A stretch of DNA of 12,374 nt from Desulfobacterales bacterium. Lineage in GTDB: Bacteria; Desulfobacterota; Desulfobacteria; Desulfobacterales; ETH-SRB1. Position numbers and translations under genes: made by a program. The stretch spans positions 1 to 12,374 of the forward strand of contig DAOVDN010000008.1 in assembly GCA_030669465.1 (NCBI GenBank). Direction: 5' to 3'. Below are positions 6,386 through 12,374 of the stretch, in pieces (the stretch's first letter is position 1; the number at the start of each line of letters is the position of its first letter). The notes under the pieces are model-generated. The model saw nothing but the letters and a program-made list of their open reading frames with translations. It was not told the DNA's origin and did not search any database.

Positions 6386-6672
6386 AGCAACAAGCAACAA
6401 GCAACAAGCAACAAGCAACCAGCAACCAGTAACCAGCAACCAGCAACCAGTAACCAGAAACTAGCAACCAGCAACAAGCAACCAGCAACCAGCAACAAGC
6501 AACCAGCAACCAGCAACCAGCAACCAGCAACCAGCAACGAGCAACCAGTAACCAGAAACTAGCAACCAGCAACAAGCAACAAGCAACAAGCAACCAGCAA
6601 CCAGCAACAAGCAACCAGCAACCAGCAACCAGCAACCAGCAACCAGCAACCAGCAACCAGCAACGAGCAACG
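6386..6672 (+). repeat. 41-unit heptanucleotide array (AGCAACC and variants)
   Basis: Exactly 41 units of 7 bp run without a single indel. Most are AGCAACC; variants are AGCAACA, AGTAACC, AGAAACT and AGCAACG. The pair AGTAACC-AGAAACT occurs at 6449-6462 and again at 6547-6560, 98 bp (14 units) apart, pointing to internal duplication. The next heptamer in register, AGCTATG (6673-6679), contains the start codon of the ATPase gene. Because 7 is not a multiple of 3, three units make 7 codons, and several frames stay open on both strands; the minus-strand translation repeats GCWLLVA, and this is regarded as an artefact. Confidence 0.97.
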
Positions 6673-6676
6673 AGCT

Positions 6677-7489
6677 ATGAGCACAGCGATTGATATAAAA
6701 AATCTGAGTTATTCTTATGGGAACAGCCCTGTTTTGAACGATCTTTCCTTTTCTATCCGGAAAGGTGACTTTTTCATCATAATCGGGCCCAACGGTTCAG
6801 GAAAGACCACCCTGATGAAGACTATCTCAGGAATCATAAAGCCTCAAAGAGGCCAACTGGAGATCCTGGGCCGTTCCATCCGGTCCTATACCGGAAAGGT
6901 TCTGGCTAAGACCATTGCTTTTGTTCCGCAAATGGTCCAGGTGGATTTTCCTTTTACAGTAAGTGAACTGGTGCTTATGGGGCGTTCTCCCTATCTTGGT
7001 TTACTTGGACTGGAGAGAGAGAAGGATATAAAAATTGCAGAGCATGCTATGGCTTTTACAGAGGTAGAGCATCTGGCTTGTCGCAGGCTTGATCAGTTGA
7101 GCGGAGGAGAGAGGCAGCGGGTTTTTATCGCAAGGGCAATCTGCCAGGATTCTCAGATCATTCTTCTGGATGAACCGACAGCATCTCTCGATCTTGCCCA
7201 TCAGGTCAGGGTGATGGATTTGATGGAAAGGTTGAAGGAGGAAAAGGACGTCACGGTTATCATGGTGTCACATGACGTGAATCTTGCGGCTATGTATGGC
7301 GACCGTTTGCTCCTGATCAACTCTGGAAAAATCGTGAGCCAGGGACGGCCGGATGAGGTGCTTACTTTTCAGGCGCTGGAGGAGGCCTACGGCTGCACGC
7401 TGCTGGTGGATGAGAGTCCGGTCGGAAAATTTCCACGCATCACGCTGGTACCGCAAAAGTTCTCGAACTGCAAAAGCGAGCGCATCTGA
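6677..7489 (+). CDS. btuD: ABC transporter ATP-binding protein (BtuD/FecE type)
   Basis: This 270-residue cytoplasmic ATPase powers the BtuC-type permease. All nucleotide-binding motifs are present: Walker A GPNGSGKTT at 37-45, Q-loop Q85 in FVPQ, signature LSGGERQ at 141-147, Walker B IILLDE at 161-166, D-loop SLDL and H-loop H199 in MVSHD. The start ATG 6677 sits in the last heptamer of the upstream array; the only possible ribosome binding signal is a weak GAG at 6665-6667, itself part of a repeat unit. In-frame sequence upstream meets a TAG at 6560-6562 and has no start codon, so this start is well supported. Whether it is co-transcribed with btuFC through the 371-bp repeat gap is not shown by the sequence, but no terminator is evident there. 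Confidence 0.94.
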   Translation: MSTAIDIKNLSYSYGNSPVLNDLSFSIRKGDFFIIIGPNGSGKTTLMKTISGIIKPQRGQLEILGRSIRSYTGKVLAKTIAFVPQMVQVDFPFTVSELVLMGRSPYLGLLGLEREKDIKIAEHAMAFTEVEHLACRRLDQLSGGERQRVFIARAICQDSQIILLDEPTASLDLAHQVRVMDLMERLKEEKDVTVIMVSHDVNLAAMYGDRLLLINSGKIVSQGRPDEVLTFQALEEAYGCTLLVDESPVGKFPRITLVPQKFSNCKSERI

Positions 7490-7588
7490 TGATGTTTAGG
7501 AACGGGGACGACAAAGCCGGAGACAGTAGAGAGTATCGAGCAAGGAGGGCGGGACGGCTTTTTGAAATGAAAATAGGAGCTTAATTAA
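7490..7588. other. Intergenic spacer, possible weak terminator
   Basis: This 99-bp gap between the ATPase and DUF502 genes contains a possible 7-bp stem, AAAGCCG (7513-7519) with CGGCTTT (7555-7561), followed by a short T-run; the 35-nt loop makes it a weak terminator candidate. A ribosome binding site GGAG at 7574-7577 serves the next gene. Confidence 0.3.
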
Positions 7589-8206
7589 ATGAGTAGAATG
7601 AAATCGTTTATTAAAACCTCATTTCTTGGAGGCTTGACGGTAATCTTGCCGGTTGCCATTCTGGTTTTTGTTTTTAAATGGGTCTTTAACGTAGTTACAC
7701 GTATAATTCAACCGGTGACAAATCTTATCCTGATAAAATCTGACGTTCACGAGATATTGGCCGATTTGCTGGCCGTGGCCGTTATTATAATAGTCTGTTT
7801 TTTTGTCGGCGTCATTGTAAAGACAAAAGTCGGCACATTCATTCACACCAGCCTGGAAGATTCAATTCTTAAGTTTGCTCCAGGTTACTCTATGATCAAA
7901 GAAATAGTAACGCAATTTTTTGGGCGCAAAAAAGTTCCCTTTTCTTCCGTGGCTCTGGTTCAGATCTTTGAAAGCGAGACTATGATGACAGCATTTGTAA
8001 CTGATGAGCATTCAGACGGGAGCTACACGGTATTTGTTCCCACAGGACCTAATCCCACCTCAGGTAATATTTATCATCTTGAAGGGAAATTTGTTCATCC
8101 GGTGGATGTACCGGTGGAAGAAGCAATGAGATCGATCATTAGCTGCGGTGCAGGCTCTACAAGGCTCATCGATGCCCATAGGAAATATAAACGGGTAGTC
8201 CCATGA
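7589..8206 (+). CDS. DUF502 family membrane protein
   Basis: This 205-residue protein belongs to the DUF502 family of uncharacterised two-helix inner-membrane proteins. The sequence shows a basic N-terminus (SRMKSFIKT), a first membrane segment at about 11-33, a second at about 58-79, then a soluble domain with the family-typical APGYSMIKEIVTQFFG at 97-112 and VFVPTGPNPTSG further on. Family length is normal. ATG 7589 follows GGAG at 7574-7577. Its stop overlaps the ATG of polX by 4 nt (ATGA), so the two genes are translationally coupled, although no functional link between DUF502 and PolX is known to me. The molecular role is unknown. Confidence 0.9.
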   Translation: MSRMKSFIKTSFLGGLTVILPVAILVFVFKWVFNVVTRIIQPVTNLILIKSDVHEILADLLAVAVIIIVCFFVGVIVKTKVGTFIHTSLEDSILKFAPGYSMIKEIVTQFFGRKKVPFSSVALVQIFESETMMTAFVTDEHSDGSYTVFVPTGPNPTSGNIYHLEGKFVHPVDVPVEEAMRSIISCGAGSTRLIDAHRKYKRVVP

Positions 8207-9921
8207 AAAATCAGGAAGTCGCCGCTATCTTCAATGAAATAGCCAATATCCTTGAAATTAAAGGATCAAATCCCTTCCGGATTCGAGCCTATCGCAAGGC
8301 AGCGCAGAACATAGAAAATCTTACAGAAGACATCGCTGCTGTTGCTGCCCGCGGTGTTCTGGAGGACATTCCCGGTATCGGCAAAGACCTGGCAGGGAAA
8401 ATCCGGGAGATCATCGCTACCGGTACGCTTAAGGTCTACGAGGACTTACAAAAGGAGGTACCGTCCGGTATCGTCAGCCTCCTTGGCATTCCGGGTGTGG
8501 GGCCGAGAACGGCTAAGGCCCTCTTTGACCATTTTGGTGTCTTCTTGATAGAAGACATAGAGAAGCTGGCGCTCGAACACAAAATCCGGGGCCTTCCCGG
8601 GATCAAAGCTAAAACCGAAGAGAACATCCTTAAAGGTATTGCTATCCTCAAAAAGGGCCGGGGACGGCTCCCTGTAGGCATTGTTCTTCCTGTAGCTGAA
8701 GAGATCCTCTCCATATTATCCAAGAAGTGTCCGACTTGCCGGCTGAGTATAGCCGGCAGTCTGAGGCGCAGGAGGGAAACGGTTAAAGATATTGACCTCC
8801 TGGCTTCTTCCGATAAGCCGGCTAAAGTCATGAAGGTCTTCACAGGACTGTCGGTCGTTGAAGATATTATAGCTGCTGGTGAAACAAAATCGAGCATCCG
8901 CACGAGGGAAGGTATTCAGGTCGACTTCCGTGTTGTTGAGCCGAAGAGCTTTGGTGCCGCCCTTTGTTACTTTACCGGTTCCAAGGCACATAATATCCGC
9001 ATTCGTGACCTGGCAGTGCGCCAGGGATTAAAAATCAACGAATATGGCGTATTCAAGGGTAAAAAGAGGGTAGGTGGCGAGACAGAAGAGGATGTCTTCA
9101 AGTCCGTTGGACTTCCTTGGATTCCACCGGAGCTGAGAGAAGACAGAGGCGAGATAGAAGCAGCTCAGGCGGGACAATTGCCTGTTCTCGTGGAGATGAA
9201 AGATATTCGTGGTGACCTCCATGTCCATTCCAAATACAGTGATGGCACGGCTTCTTTGGCCGAAATAGCAAAGAAAGCGAATGAATTTGGTTTTTCCTGG
9301 GTTGCAGTATGTGACCATTCAGCCTCACTTAAGGTAGCCAGGGGGCTGTCCATTTCTAAGCTACAGAAGAAGATGGATGAGATTCGCAAGTTCAATCAAA
9401 AAGGTGGTCCGGTAAAGCTTCTCTGTGGTACCGAGGTGGATATTGACAATAACGGCAACCTGGATTATCCGGATGAAATCTTGCGTCGGTTGGATATAGT
9501 CGTAGCGGCTATCCACACAGGGTTTAAACAGGACAAGAAGACCCTCACCCACCGGATAACTTCTGCGATGCGCAATCCGCACGTTCATATTATTGCCCAT
9601 CCTACAGGACGCCTTATCGGGGAAAGGGAGCCTTACGCCGTGGATATGGAAGAGGTTATCAGGGTAGCAGCAGAAACAGAGACTGCGCTGGAAATCAATG
9701 CCTATTTTAAACGGCTCGACATAAACGATATTCAGGCAAAGACAGCCAAAGAAAAGGGGTGCAAACTCACCATCGGTACTGATAGCCACATCATGGAGCA
9801 GATGAGTTTTATGTCGCTCGGTGTGTCCGTTGCCCGCCGCGCCTGGCTGGCACGAGAGGATCTTCTAAATACAATGACCTATGGTGAACTTATTTCTTAT
9901 TTGCATAAGGGATATCCGTAA
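8203..9921 (+). CDS. polX: DNA polymerase X family protein with PHP domain
   Basis: Bacterial PolX fills small gaps in base-excision repair and couples this to 3'-5' exonuclease and AP-endonuclease activity in a C-terminal PHP domain. The 572-residue length is typical. N-terminal helix-hairpin-helix motifs are visible at IPGIGKDLA (56-64) and IPGVGPRTA (96-104). The polymerase palm has GSLRRRRETVKDIDLL (185-200) with metal ligands D196 and D198 and a third acidic residue D241. The PHP metal ligands are in place: H340, H342, D347, D371-H372, E411, H438, H466, D527 and H529. So both catalytic halves look active. The start overlaps the DUF502 stop by 4 nt. Convergent TSUP gene ends 33 bp beyond its stop, with no clear shared terminator. 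Confidence 0.95.
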   Translation: MKNQEVAAIFNEIANILEIKGSNPFRIRAYRKAAQNIENLTEDIAAVAARGVLEDIPGIGKDLAGKIREIIATGTLKVYEDLQKEVPSGIVSLLGIPGVGPRTAKALFDHFGVFLIEDIEKLALEHKIRGLPGIKAKTEENILKGIAILKKGRGRLPVGIVLPVAEEILSILSKKCPTCRLSIAGSLRRRRETVKDIDLLASSDKPAKVMKVFTGLSVVEDIIAAGETKSSIRTREGIQVDFRVVEPKSFGAALCYFTGSKAHNIRIRDLAVRQGLKINEYGVFKGKKRVGGETEEDVFKSVGLPWIPPELREDRGEIEAAQAGQLPVLVEMKDIRGDLHVHSKYSDGTASLAEIAKKANEFGFSWVAVCDHSASLKVARGLSISKLQKKMDEIRKFNQKGGPVKLLCGTEVDIDNNGNLDYPDEILRRLDIVVAAIHTGFKQDKKTLTHRITSAMRNPHVHIIAHPTGRLIGEREPYAVDMEEVIRVAAETETALEINAYFKRLDINDIQAKTAKEKGCKLTIGTDSHIMEQMSFMSLGVSVARRAWLAREDLLNTMTYGELISYLHKGYP

Positions 9922-9954
9922 TTATTCCCCTTAGGCGAATAGTCGTATAAGTCA

Positions 9955-10677
9955 TTATACTGCCGACACTATCATCATTATTCCCATTAGAATCAGAATT
10001 CCAAGTATTACTCTTACGTATGTTTCTTTTTTGAGCCTGCCATAGTAAATAGACCCTACATAGACGCCCAAAAACACGAATGATATCGAGGCTGCGAAAT
10101 AGCGAAGTACAACAATTGTAGTCAAACCGTTAATGGCATGGGCTACGGCTATGATAAGGCCGGTGCTGAAAAAAAATCCTGATAGTGTGGCCTTAATATC
10201 GTTCTTAGACCAGCCTGTGAGCGTGGTGTAGATGATTGCTGGGGGACCTCCCGTGCTGAAAGCGCTACCGATAGCACCTGTGGCAAAACCTGCCGGATAT
10301 GACCATGTGGGGCTGATCTTTCGTGATTTGGGGCGAAGCACTAAACCATATAAGGCATAAGCTATGAGTATCACACCGAGCAGAATTTTGATAACATCAC
10401 TGTTTACTTCTTTTAGGAAGGTTACTCCTACATATATTCCGGGGAGACAGCCCAGAAATAGGGGCATTATTTTTTTCCAATCTATGTGATTCTTGAGTTG
10501 AAGCGAAAGAAATAAAGTAATGATCAGGCCGTTTAGCATACAGAGGGGGACAGCCATTTTAACATCCATAAACATGACTAATAGCGGCATAGCCACTAAT
10601 GCCGAACCAAAACCAGAAACACCTTGCGTGAACCCTGCTAACAAAAATATTAAAGCCACTAAAAAATAAGTAGTCAT
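9955..10677 (-). CDS. TauE/SafE (TSUP) family membrane permease
   Basis: This 240-residue protein has the features of the TSUP (TauE/SafE) family of permeases, whose characterised members move sulfite, sulfoacetate and related organic anions. Two inverted family repeats are seen: AGFTQGVSGFGSALVAMPLL near residues 14-33 and GAIGSAFSTGGPPAIIYTTL near 134-153, each followed by more membrane segments, for about eight in total. ATG 10677 is chosen over an upstream in-frame start at 10725 because GGGAGG lies about 10 nt before it and the protein then starts at the first membrane helix. It lies 53 bp downstream of lexA on the same strand and may share its transcript. The substrate cannot be read from sequence; a sulfur oxyanion is an inference from the family. 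Confidence 0.9.
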   Translation of the reverse strand: MTTYFLVALIFLLAGFTQGVSGFGSALVAMPLLVMFMDVKMAVPLCMLNGLIITLFLSLQLKNHIDWKKIMPLFLGCLPGIYVGVTFLKEVNSDVIKILLGVILIAYALYGLVLRPKSRKISPTWSYPAGFATGAIGSAFSTGGPPAIIYTTLTGWSKNDIKATLSGFFFSTGLIIAVAHAINGLTTIVVLRYFAASISFVFLGVYVGSIYYGRLKKETYVRVILGILILMGIMMIVSAV

Positions 10678-10730
10678 TGAATGGAGCCTCCCTGTATGTA
10701 AAACCCTCCCGTCACCTGCCCGCAATGCCG

Positions 10731-11360
10731 TTATAATTGCTCCGGACCTCGTTGCACGCCGATCACCTTGCCCTGGATCAGCACTTCTCCAAATTCGTAG
10801 CGCATCCGCTGATATGCCTCATTTTCCGGCTGAAGTTCAATATAATTTTTGCGTAAAAAGAACCGCTTTACCGTTGCTTCCTCGTTGTTGATCAGCGCCA
10901 CCACTATCTCACCGTTCCGAGCATATTGACGCGGTTCACAAATCACGATATCACCTCGCAGAATACCTGCATCCTTCATCGAGTCACCCTTTATACGCAA
11001 AGCAAAAAGATTTTGCCCTTTATATATGTCTCTATCAACAACAATTGTGCCGTCCCACTCCTGCTGGGCATAAAGCGGTAGACCGGCAGCCACTTTACCG
11101 ATGATCGGCACCTCACGCCAGCGCTTTCCGGACTTTGTCCCTTTGTTAAAACCGATCAAATCTATTTTTCGGCTGTAACGACCATCACGTCTAAGGTAAC
11201 CTTTTGATTCTAGGGTTCGTATGAACTGAGCCACTGCCGCATGACTGATATCAAGATCAGCAGCGGCCTCGCGCAGGCTCGGCGCCCTTCCTTTTCGCTC
11301 AATTTCCTTTTTCAGGTATTTGAAAAAATTGATCTGCTTTGGTGTAAGATCGTCATACAT
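10731..11360 (-). CDS. lexA: LexA-type SOS repressor with variant DNA-binding domain
   Basis: This 209-residue protein has the LexA layout: an N-terminal winged helix-turn-helix (residues about 1-70, LTPKQINFFKYLKK) and a C-terminal S24 autoprotease. The cleavage site is Ala92-Gly93 in VAAGLPL, the nucleophile is Ser127 in KGDSM and the general base is Lys165 in EATVKRFF, with spacing as in E. coli LexA. It should repress SOS genes and self-cleave upon RecA activation. The recognition-helix region (DISHAAVAQFIRTLESKGYL, 37-56) departs from the usual SSPSTVHRHL-type sequence, so its operator is probably not the E. coli or Gram-positive box. ATG 11360 follows GGAAG and is preferred to the 20-residue longer frame, whose extra part reads into integrase-derived DNA. 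It lies directly downstream of an integrase remnant on the same strand. Confidence 0.92.
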   Translation of the reverse strand: MYDDLTPKQINFFKYLKKEIERKGRAPSLREAAADLDISHAAVAQFIRTLESKGYLRRDGRYSRKIDLIGFNKGTKSGKRWREVPIIGKVAAGLPLYAQQEWDGTIVVDRDIYKGQNLFALRIKGDSMKDAGILRGDIVICEPRQYARNGEIVVALINNEEATVKRFFLRKNYIELQPENEAYQRMRYEFGEVLIQGKVIGVQRGPEQL

Positions 11361-11365
11361 GAGTT

Positions 11366-11842
11366 TCACTTCCAAAATGTAAAGGTAAATTGTAAATACA
11401 CTACCCTGAGTCGCACGCATTCGATCACCCTCAGACCACAGCCGTACATCAGCTTGGCCATCAACTGATGCGTACCGCGCATAACACCGATGAGTTTTAT
11501 TGTTTCCTCACGCGTCATAACAGTGGGAACTCGCACCGGCTTTTTTGATCGCAACGCATTGATATCTTCCGGCATGTCCGCATCAAGCACATGATTATAG
11601 AGAAACAATATGGCATTGAAAGCCTGGTTCCGCGTAGAGGATGCAACGTTTCGTTTCATGACCAGGTACGACAGAAAGGCTTCGATTTCAGGCTTTTCCA
11701 TATCCCGTGGATGTCGTTTGCCATGGAACAGGATAAACCGTTTTATCCAGGACACATAAGATTTTTCCGTACGGATGGAATACCCTTTCAGTCGAATGCG
11801 CTGCCTGACCCTGTCTAAAAGTTTTACCGGTGGATTACGCAT
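11366..11842 (-). pseudogene. Truncated integron-type integrase (tyrosine recombinase)
   Basis: The reading frame encodes 158 residues, against roughly 320 or more in intact integron integrases. Residues 1-146 match the family closely: the SAM-like N-terminal core-binding domain, HPRDMEKPEIEAFLSYL, VASSTRNQAFNAILFLYNHVL, and the start of the catalytic domain with YGCGLRVIECVRLRV, in which R138 is the first catalytic arginine. After V147 (near 11400) homology stops, and the last ten or so residues (VYLQFTFTFWK) are translated from the lexA leader. The remaining catalytic residues (later Arg/His and the Tyr) are absent, so it cannot recombine DNA. An AAGGA ribosome binding site at 11850-11854 precedes the ATG, so the fragment may still be expressed. 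A frameshift alone cannot explain this, since lexA follows at once. Confidence 0.85.
11378..11400. promoter_or_regulatory. Possible lexA operator: TGTAAA direct repeats
   Basis: In the 40 bp before the lexA start, TGTAAA occurs twice on the plus strand (11378-11383 and 11391-11396), 13 bp apart, and the second lies in the near-palindrome TGTAAATACA (11391-11400). LexA usually represses its own promoter, so this is a candidate operator, but it matches no LexA box known to me. Confidence 0.25.
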
Positions 11843-11921
11843 AATTTATCCTTGATTTTAAGTACTGGTTGTATTAGTTGTTAAAATGATTTTTTTATAA
11901 TGCAATCACCAATTTATTTTC

Positions 11922-11940
11922 GCATCGGCTCTGCCGGTGC
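11922..11940. repeat. GC-rich hairpin
   Basis: GCATCGGC-TCT-GCCGGTGC forms an 8-bp stem (one G-T wobble) with a 3-nt loop in otherwise AT-rich DNA, 80 bp upstream of the integrase start. The function is unknown. Confidence 0.5.
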
Positions 11941-12031
11941 CAAACGATCTCCTCAACAATACGATTGTAATATTTTACTTGTCGAGTGCATATACATTAT
12001 ATTTACATTAAATGCGACTCTTTTTTAATCC

Positions 12032-12058
12032 ACAGATTACGCAGATTTCACAGATTTT
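12032..12058 (+). repeat. Degenerate 9-bp repeat (CACAGATT-like)
   Basis: Three consecutive 9-bp units (CACAGATTA, CGCAGATTT, CACAGATTT) follow the sequence TTAATC. This motif is a common dispersed bacterial repeat; no function is assigned. Confidence 0.6.
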
Positions 12059-12192
12059 CTGAGCTATTGGGTTTAATTCCCCGAAGCTTGCTTCGTTTAG
12101 ATTGTGAAAATCAGATGCGTGATACCACCGTCAGCTCTGTTGCGGGGCAGTTCATTGATTTGTTGAGTCCACTAATTTGTTCTCATAAATCC

Positions 12193-12221
12193 CTTGATAT
12201 CCCTGATATCAAGCGTTTTTT
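12193..12221 (+). terminator. Terminator-like hairpin with T-run
   Basis: CTTGATATC (12193-12201) pairs perfectly with GATATCAAG (12205-12213) across a 3-nt loop, and six T residues follow at 12216-12221. This has the form of an intrinsic terminator for plus-strand transcription, although the stem is AT-rich and no plus-strand gene was found upstream of it in the window. Confidence 0.5.
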
Positions 12222-12374
12222 CCCGCATATCGGATATACCGGGAAAATTGAGAAAAAAAGCTCGCTTTTCTGATCTCAATATTCGGCGTTGGCGGGCTAC
12301 AACAAATTGTAAACCATACAAAAGGTGCGAATGTCATGCGCGATTTCGTTCCATGATATTGCGCTTTTTCGCCC

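Larger units (their letters stand above)
11843..12374. other. 532-bp region without a recognisable gene
   Basis: This is the upstream side of the integrase, where an intact integron would carry attI and cassettes. I could not identify a convincing attI or attC site. A plus-strand frame of 95 codons (11986-12273) has no ribosome binding site, runs through a terminator-like hairpin and contains repeat-derived peptide (LIPRSLLR), so it is not called. Structures seen are a GC-rich hairpin (11922-11940), a 9-bp CACAGATT repeat (12032-12058), a hairpin CGAAGCTTGCTTCG (12082-12095) and a terminator-like hairpin (12193-12221). Confidence 0.55.

Noticed and set aside
6192..6656. Minus-strand frame of 154 codons with a GCWLLVA repeat
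   Set aside because: It is the translation of the reverse of the heptamer array; three 7-bp units make seven codons, so frames stay open automatically. No ribosome binding site, and it runs into the end of btuC.
6311..6672. CRISPR array
   Set aside because: The repeats are 7-bp tandem units with no spacers; no Cas genes are nearby.
8436..8903. Minus-strand 155-codon frame within polX
   Set aside because: Antisense shadow of PolX; the plus strand has complete polymerase and PHP motifs.
10678..10725. 16-residue N-terminal extension of the TSUP permease
   Set aside because: A GGGAGG ribosome binding site lies before the ATG at 10677, inside the proposed extension.
11361..11420. 20-residue N-terminal extension of LexA
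   Set aside because: It reads through the junction with the integrase remnant; MYDDLTPKQ at 11360 is the family start and has an upstream GGAAG.
11843..11985. attI site or E. coli-type LexA box near the integrase start
   Set aside because: GTT-containing sequences do not fit GTTRRRY well, and TACTG at about 11862 is only a half-site without its partner.
11986..12273. 95-codon plus-strand frame, considered as an integron cassette gene
   Set aside because: No ribosome binding site, repeat-derived peptide, a terminator-like hairpin within it, and no attC site after it.

Overview
The window is ordinary bacterial chromosome, most likely from a Desulfobacterota (former Deltaproteobacteria) sulfate-reducer-like organism. 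This is inferred from the gene order rpmE-prfA-prmC-murI, the DUF502 and PolX-PHP pair, and the many short dispersed and heptameric repeats; no marker in the window fixes the species. All core genes look intact. The interest lies in what fills the gaps between them.

Layout: (1) The left edge holds an open frame of unknown identity that ends inside a 149-bp MITE-like element (113-261). (2) Translation and cell-wall genes follow: rpmE (L31), a 387-bp gap with short repeats, prfA (RF1), prmC (the methylase that modifies RF1; overlaps prfA by 32 nt) and murI (glutamate racemase). The end of prmC lies inside an AGCTCAA/AGCTGAA heptamer array that supplies its stop codon. (3) A repeat island (3936-4367) contains a second, inverted copy of the first MITE, a different 148-bp MITE with a perfect 8-bp target-site duplication, and a (AATCAAC)7 array reaching almost to the next start codon. 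(4) A BtuFCD-type ABC importer (cobalamin, or possibly haem or siderophore) is encoded by btuF and btuC, which overlap by 4 nt, and by an ATPase gene separated from them by a 371-bp gap filled with heptamer repeats. That gap includes 41 consecutive units with no indel, and the ATPase start codon lies in the heptamer register. (5) A DUF502 membrane protein gene overlaps by 4 nt a full-length PolX/PHP DNA repair polymerase gene. (6) On the minus strand are a truncated integron-type integrase, a LexA-type repressor and a TauE/SafE (TSUP) permease. The integrase loses homology after the first catalytic arginine, about 40 bp before the lexA start. (7) The right edge (11843-12374) has no recognisable gene, but carries hairpins, a terminator-like structure and a degenerate 9-bp repeat.

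Functionally, prfA and prmC form an enzyme-substrate pair, btuF, btuC and btuD make one importer, and polX and lexA both concern DNA repair, although they are convergent and not co-transcribed. The most unusual features are the heptamer microsatellites placed exactly at gene boundaries, where they replace leader or stop sequences; two unrelated MITE families with the same two-level palindrome design; and the integron-integrase remnant joined to lexA.
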